A DNA stretch of 12,659 nucleotides from Clostridium sp. CAG:780 (lineage in GTDB: Bacteria; Bacillota; Clostridia; TANB77; CAG-508): the NCBI GenBank assembly GCA_000434195.1, contig HF994460.1, positions 23,661 through 36,319 of the forward strand, given 5' to 3'. Position 1 is the first letter of the stretch. Each line of letters begins with the position of its first letter. The translations under genes were made by a program, and so were the position numbers. The notes under the pieces are model-generated. The model made no database searches. It was not told where the DNA came from and saw nothing but the letters and a program-made list of their open reading frames with translations. This document shows positions 11,785 to 12,659 of the stretch, in pieces.

Positions 11785-12659
11785 AGCACTTCATCAAAAA
11801 CTTTGGCTAGATATTTCATGCTGGTCATGGACTGCTCTAAAGTGTTTCCGGTAGCTCCAACTTCTATGATACAAGCAGCTTTTCCCAGTTGCTGATTATA
11901 TCTACTATTTCTGATTAGAATAGATCTAAATAGCCCTGGATACAATTCATTTGCCTTCTTTTGAATAGAGATGGCAAATTTTAAGTTTTGTTGCCAGTTA
12001 GGATGCTCCAATCCACCGCCATCAGTTCCAATAACAAACATAAGCTGAGAAGCGATTTCATCGCCAATCTGAACAGAAGGAGCATAAGACGTATCTGCTA
12101 TTGCATCTCTGTGCAAATCTATAATTATATCAGAATTAGGTTGATTATTTAATATTCCTTGAACAGTACTCATGGACCTACCATAAGAGCCGGAATAGGC
12201 TGGATAATCGTGATAAGTTTTATCGTGAGTAACATTAAAACCATAAGACGTGAGTTGCTCAGAAAGAGAGTCACCAACCCTGGAAACAGAGTAGTTCAAA
12301 TCGGTGGTTCTAAAAGTTCCACTTTCCTCGTAAGAAAAGGCCTCTGTTGGAGTATAGCTTTCACAAGTATGAGTGTGAAAAATAATAACATCAGACTTGT
12401 TGAAATCTAAGCCGTCAGGGTTAAGAATATCTTCTGTTAAAGTATAATCAGTACCGTTTTTAATTGCAACACCTTCATATTCGTTGGTAAAAGTGTTGGG
12501 AACACCGCTATCTAAAACTTGTGTGCTTAAATTTGTATTTGCGTGTTGAATCTCATTTGAAGGAGCCTCGTTATCAACAACAGATGGCAAATCGACTACA
12601 GGAAGCACGGTTGAAGTCATAACCGGAAGTTCGAGATTGAGCAAAAATTGTAAAGGACT
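11775..12659 (-). CDS. spoIIP: Stage II sporulation protein SpoIIP (N-terminus outside window)
   Basis: The frame is open from the right edge, and 294 residues up to the stop are visible. SpoIIP is the amidase and endopeptidase that, with SpoIID and SpoIIM, thins septal peptidoglycan and drives engulfment of the forespore. Visible motifs in order: I-I-F-H-T-H-T-C-E-S-Y-T-P (zinc-site His residues and Glu), then D-L-H-R-D-A about 80 residues on. After these come V-I-G-T-D, H-P-N-W-Q-Q-N-L-K-F-A, and N-Q-Q-L-G-K-A-A-C-I-I-E-V-G-A-T-G-N-T-L near the end. The N-terminal membrane helix expected for the family is not seen and should lie beyond the edge. About 80 linker residues precede the catalytic domain. 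It is convergent with ftsL. Confidence 0.95.
   Translation of the reverse strand, partial: SPLQFLLNLELPVMTSTVLPVVDLPSVVDNEAPSNEIQHANTNLSTQVLDSGVPNTFTNEYEGVAIKNGTDYTLTEDILNPDGLDFNKSDVIIFHTHTCESYTPTEAFSYEESGTFRTTDLNYSVSRVGDSLSEQLTSYGFNVTHDKTYHDYPAYSGSYGRSMSTVQGILNNQPNSDIIIDLHRDAIADTSYAPSVQIGDEIASQLMFVIGTDGGGLEHPNWQQNLKFAISIQKKANELYPGLFRSILIRNSRYNQQLGKAACIIEVGATGNTLEQSMTSMKYLAKVFDEVLKK

Overview
The window is very AT-rich and tightly packed, with strong Shine-Dalgarno sites (AGGAGG and variants) and intrinsic terminators between convergent genes. The gene content points to an endospore-forming, low-GC Gram-positive bacterium. That evidence is PP2C phosphatase plus PASTA kinase, RsgA, Rpe, the sporulation peptide SpoVM, four-cysteine ribosomal protein L28, MraZ/RsmH/FtsL and SpoIIP. 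A pilin-like protein with the ITLIALVV-type N-terminus, often seen in uncultured gut clostridia, makes Clostridia the best guess. No species is claimed.

Layout, left to right. (1) 1-3770, plus strand: the end of the PP2C phosphatase gene, then the PASTA-domain Ser/Thr kinase, RsgA and ribulose-phosphate 3-epimerase. This is the conserved prpC-prkC-rsgA-rpe order. A terminator follows the kinase, and a promoter overlapping it restarts transcription for rsgA-rpe. (2) 3777-5661, minus strand: endonuclease III and a secreted, membrane-anchored beta-helix (bactofilin-like) protein, convergent with rpe. (3) 5784-6293: two very small plus-strand genes, a 51-residue membrane protein and the 26-residue SpoVM, convergent with rpmB. 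In Bacillus subtilis the prpC-prkC-rsgA-rpe block is also followed, after thiN, by spoVM and rpmB, so synteny supports the SpoVM call. (4) 6381-7972: a 12-cysteine protein with a carboxypeptidase-regulatory-like fold, a 47-residue membrane-anchored protein on the minus strand, and a two-gene TauE/SafE permease whose second half is broken by a one-base frameshift. (5) 7915-8336: a gene-poor stretch with an orphan minus-directed terminator, a possibly structured leader, a second terminator-like hairpin and a good promoter, leading into a pilin-like secreted protein (8337-9224). (6) 9313-11751: the start of a division and cell-wall (dcw) cluster, mraZ-rsmH-ftsL, with a promoter followed by GTGGT direct repeats at 10-bp spacing (MraZ boxes). 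The mraZ-rsmH spacer is 444 nt, A-rich and repeat-bearing. The cluster stops at a terminator after ftsL. (7) 11775-12659, minus strand: SpoIIP, lacking its N-terminus at the window edge.

Functionally the window combines cell-envelope signalling (phosphatase and kinase sensing peptidoglycan), ribosome biogenesis (RsgA, L28, RsmH), division (MraZ, FtsL) and sporulation (SpoVM for coat assembly, SpoIIP for engulfment). The most rewarding items are the short spoVM gene and its small upstream partner, the MraZ operator, the odd mraZ-rsmH spacer, the possible leader RNA before the pilin-like gene, and the frameshifted half-transporter.
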